Shown here piece by piece: positions 8,605 through 10,324 of a stretch of DNA of 10,324 bases. This stretch comes from Euperipatoides rowelli (taxonomy: Eukaryota > Onychophora > Udeonychophora > Euonychophora > Peripatopsidae): assembly GCA_003024985.2 (NCBI GenBank), contig PXIH01S0022125.1; one strand, written 5' to 3'. The number at the start of each line of letters is the position of its first letter. Positions within the stretch are counted from its first letter, which is position 1. A program made the translations under genes and the position numbers. Below the pieces are notes generated by a model, which did no database searches, was not told the origin of the DNA, and worked only from the letters and a program-made list of their open reading frames with translations.

Positions 8605-9402
8605 ATGTATGCAGAGTATAGTCCTGAGTATGACTTAGATGACAGTGGAAAAAGAACTGTAAGTAGTATTAATGATGATATAGTTACTACTGACAAGCTA
8701 AATAAATCATTAAATAAAGGGTGCAAAAAAAAAATCTTATTTGAACAGCAGAAAGATTTCCATTTGTCATTTTTGGCCATTGGTGATAAAGTCAGACAAG
8801 ACATGTTATTATTTGGATTTCTTAAAAAAAAAAAGATAAACCGACACATTGCTAGTATAAAAACTAAAAAGCGCGATTTTTCTTGGATATTAAGAATTAA
8901 AATAAATGGGCTTAATATAGTTGTTTGTCGGCGGCGGCTATTACTAGAACTCCTTCAAATAACTGAGAAAAGGCTTCGAACAGCCAAAGAATATCTAAAA
9001 AAAGGTAAGCTAATCACATTATTATTATTCCCATTATTATTGTTACTTTTGCCATTATCATTATCTTTATCAATCATTTGTAAGAGTTGGATAAGCTGTG
9101 TGTGTGTGTGTGTTTGGAGGGAAAGGGCCTAGGAAGCAAGTGCAAATATGGATTCAAATTCATTTTGTAAAATAGTAAAGTAATATTATGTGGTGTAATA
9201 AAAATATTTTCATAACATTTTATTAGTCAAATATTATCTTTATTTAAAGACTGATTCTTGTATCACATTGGTTTTAAATACTTTTTTTTCTTGCCTAAAA
9301 TCATTATAGCAATATTATTATTGATTTTCAGATATCAGTTATATAGAAGAAAAGAGGGGACAACAAACAATCTACACTTTGAAAAATAAAGTTTACTACT
9401 AA
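8605..9402 (+). CDS. two-exon transposase-like protein, N-terminal region only (156 aa); exons 8605-9004 and 9332-9402
   Basis: Exon 1 gives 133 codons plus one base; the donor is G|GTAAGC at 9005. The acceptor TTGATTTTCAG ends at 9331, and exon 2 continues the frame as DISYIEEKRGQQTIYTLKN and a few more residues to TAA at 9400-9402. The start is the first ATG after an in-frame TAA at 8581. Residues 1-40 are acidic and Ser/Thr-rich. About 45-133 form a basic helical region with GDKVRQDMLLFGFL (60-73), a KKRDFSW..RI segment (88-97), NIVVCRRRLLLELLQITEKR (104-123), then IEEKRGQQ in exon 2. From memory, this order (basic block, VC..fFl.tL.is.k.v, DkRG) marks the region before the DDE catalytic domain in a family of uncharacterised invertebrate transposase-like proteins. 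No catalytic acidic triad follows. It could be a truncated transposase, a DNA-binding accessory or repressor protein, or a remnant. Retention of a clean splice pair and open frame suggests recent activity or selection. Confidence 0.5.
9005..9331 (+). other. intron (327 bp) of the transposase-like gene
   Basis: The intron begins GTAAGC and ends TTTTCAG, with TTATTATTATT runs and a (TG)n tract at 9097-9112. Reading straight through the donor adds a poly-leucine tail and a Cys-Val run from the TG repeat, a clearly non-protein-like extension, which supports splicing. Splicing here is phase 1 and restores a family-consistent continuation in exon 2. Confidence 0.6.
9385..9390 (+). promoter_or_regulatory. 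candidate AATAAA overlapping the 3' end of exon 2
   Basis: An AATAAA hexamer lies within the last codons of exon 2, ten nucleotides before the stop codon. It could serve as the poly(A) signal of a very compact transcript. The hexamer is frequent in AT-rich DNA, so this is weak. Confidence 0.25.
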
Positions 9403-9462
9403 CTTCTAAACAAGTTTAAAACTAAAACTTTCAATTAATTTAGGCTTATTTTATTAATCTAT

Positions 9463-9683
9463 GGAATAACGCTCTAACTGCTAATTTCGGTACAAGACAT
9501 TTAAAATGTTAAAAAAAAAATACAAATCATAAAATCATTCAGTAGATTTAAGTAGCCAATTATGTCTTTAATGTTCCCTGAAATTTCTGTTTTGGAATTC
9601 ATCATATATCTAAGGAAAAAATATTTTAAAACTTCAAACTCAATTACCTCATAAGTATGTTTTTGCAGTTAGGGCGTTATTCC
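9463..9683. repeat. right-end internal inverted repeat, 19-bp arms
   Basis: GGAATAACGCTCTAACTGC at 9463-9481 is the reverse complement, apart from one base, of GCAGTTAGGGCGTTATTCC at 9665-9683, which is the inner part of the right terminal repeat. Thus the right end, like the left, has an extra inverted copy of the terminal core, but here with a loop of about 180 nt. Confidence 0.8.
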
Positions 9684-9700
9684 ACCTATGTTTTCAATTA
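9669..9700 (-). repeat. right terminal inverted repeat (32 bp)
   Basis: Reverse complement of 8311-8342 at 30 of 32 positions; marks the right border of the element. Confidence 0.85.
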
Positions 9701-10324
9701 ATACTTTATTATTTAAGTCGACATTTTGATATTTTTCTCCCCTTAAAAAAATAACTATCAAAATCTTCTATGGTTACTTTTAGACAGTAAGAGAATTAGT
9801 AATATAATTAAACTAGTGTTTAATTGACCGGCTTTGCCCAGTTTTCTGTTATCTTTAACATCATTTACTAAACTATAACGAGTTTATTGAAAATTACTAT
9901 TAGCCGAAATTATTTCTTTAACTTGACTTTTAACATACTTAGTTTTTTTTCCTCTTATCATTTTATAATGCATATTTTGTTACACAAAAGTATCGTACAG
10001 ACAATTATTGTTGTTTTACCACATCTGTATCATAAATATTGTTAAACAAATATATTGAAATCATCTCATTTTAACACAGGCAATTACTGTTATATAAATC
10101 CACAAAGTATTCTTTCTTTAAATATACAATTTAAAGTAAAGAATATTATACTGAAATTATCTAGAATAACGTGGAAAAAAAGTTAAGCTTGTCGGTAATG
10201 ATCGTGACCAATTTACTGAGAATTGTATAGATAACTTGCCAAGGAAATTACATACGTCAAAATATAACTGTTCTTTTCCAAGTTTTAAATAGTAAGTATG
10301 CAAAATATTGTCAGATTGGTCAAA
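9701..10324. other. AT-rich DNA, no gene seen
   Basis: Right of the TIR element. No exon, RNA gene or repeat could be supported on either strand. Presumed continuation of the intron of the minus-strand gene. Confidence 0.5.

Larger units (their letters stand above)
8311..9700 (+). mobile_element. TIR-bounded DNA transposon-like element of about 1.39 kb
   Basis: The two ends are 32-bp inverted repeats (8311-8342 and 9669-9700) that match at 30 positions; the shared core reads CATAGGTGGAATAAC on entry. Both outer ends begin with a TA dinucleotide (TA at 8311-8312 and 9699-9700), so a TA target duplication with the element proper at 8313-9698 is possible, but no longer duplication was found. 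The element contains subterminal hairpins at both ends, a two-and-a-half-copy tandem repeat of about 61 bp, and one two-exon plus-strand gene. About 300 bp separate the stop codon from the right end, so there is no space for a full transposase catalytic domain. It is therefore probably non-autonomous, a deletion derivative, or an element with a dedicated short protein. The superfamily cannot be fixed from sequence alone. Confidence 0.65.

Noticed and set aside
8580-8849. Minus-strand open frame opposite the transposase-like gene
   Set aside because: It is the antisense shadow of exon 1; its peptide is Ser/Leu/Phe-rich without a motif.
9005-9132. C-terminal poly-Leu and Cys-Val extension as a membrane segment
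   Set aside because: It lies after a good GTAAGC donor and is encoded by TTATTATT and (TG)n intronic sequence.
1-10324. tRNA, rRNA, CRISPR arrays, bacterial operon signals
   Set aside because: No cloverleaf with A/B boxes, no conserved rRNA blocks, no regularly spaced repeats and no prokaryotic gene organisation were found.

Overview
The window is AT-rich animal-type nuclear DNA. It has GT-AG introns, homopolymer A/T runs, (TA)n, (TG)n and (TC)n microsatellites, mostly non-coding sequence, and no prokaryotic-style gene packing. The species cannot be named from the sequence. Low-GC DNA peppered with ACTGTATATA-type words would suit an invertebrate, but that is inference.

Layout. Positions 1-6180 hold no gene I can support. 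They contain long A/T-rich stretches, an imperfect inverted repeat (1085-1376), a GC-richer island followed by an A-run (2220-2493), a repeat-laden block of TACTGTATA/ACAGTATA words (about 3955-4830) and a short hairpin-like inverted repeat (5599-5685). Positions 6190-6564 are clearly GC-richer. On the minus strand they contain the terminal coding exon of a gene (6381-6564, 60 codons plus stop, behind a good 3' splice site) and the start of its 3' UTR. The encoded tail is very acidic and carries a SUMO-type IKQEP motif, which suggests a nuclear or transcriptional protein. The gene itself is not recognised.

Everything from 6565 to the right edge is probably intron of that minus-strand gene, since no further exon was found. 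It hosts two striking structures. The first is a nearly perfect palindrome with arms of about 160 bp and almost no loop (7172-7515), which looks like a foldback/hairpin element. The second is a compact mobile element of about 1.39 kb (8311-9700) bounded by 32-bp terminal inverted repeats that match at 30 of 32 positions. The core of the terminal repeat occurs four times in alternating orientation, so each end can form its own hairpin. Inside is a plus-strand two-exon gene (8605-9004 joined to 9332-9402). Its predicted protein of 156 aa resembles the N-terminal, pre-catalytic region of a widespread invertebrate transposase-like family. The catalytic DDE part has no room in the element.

The strongest result of the hunt is therefore a small TIR-bounded element carrying an intact, spliced but truncated transposase-like gene, next to a long hairpin element, both antisense to or within a host intron.
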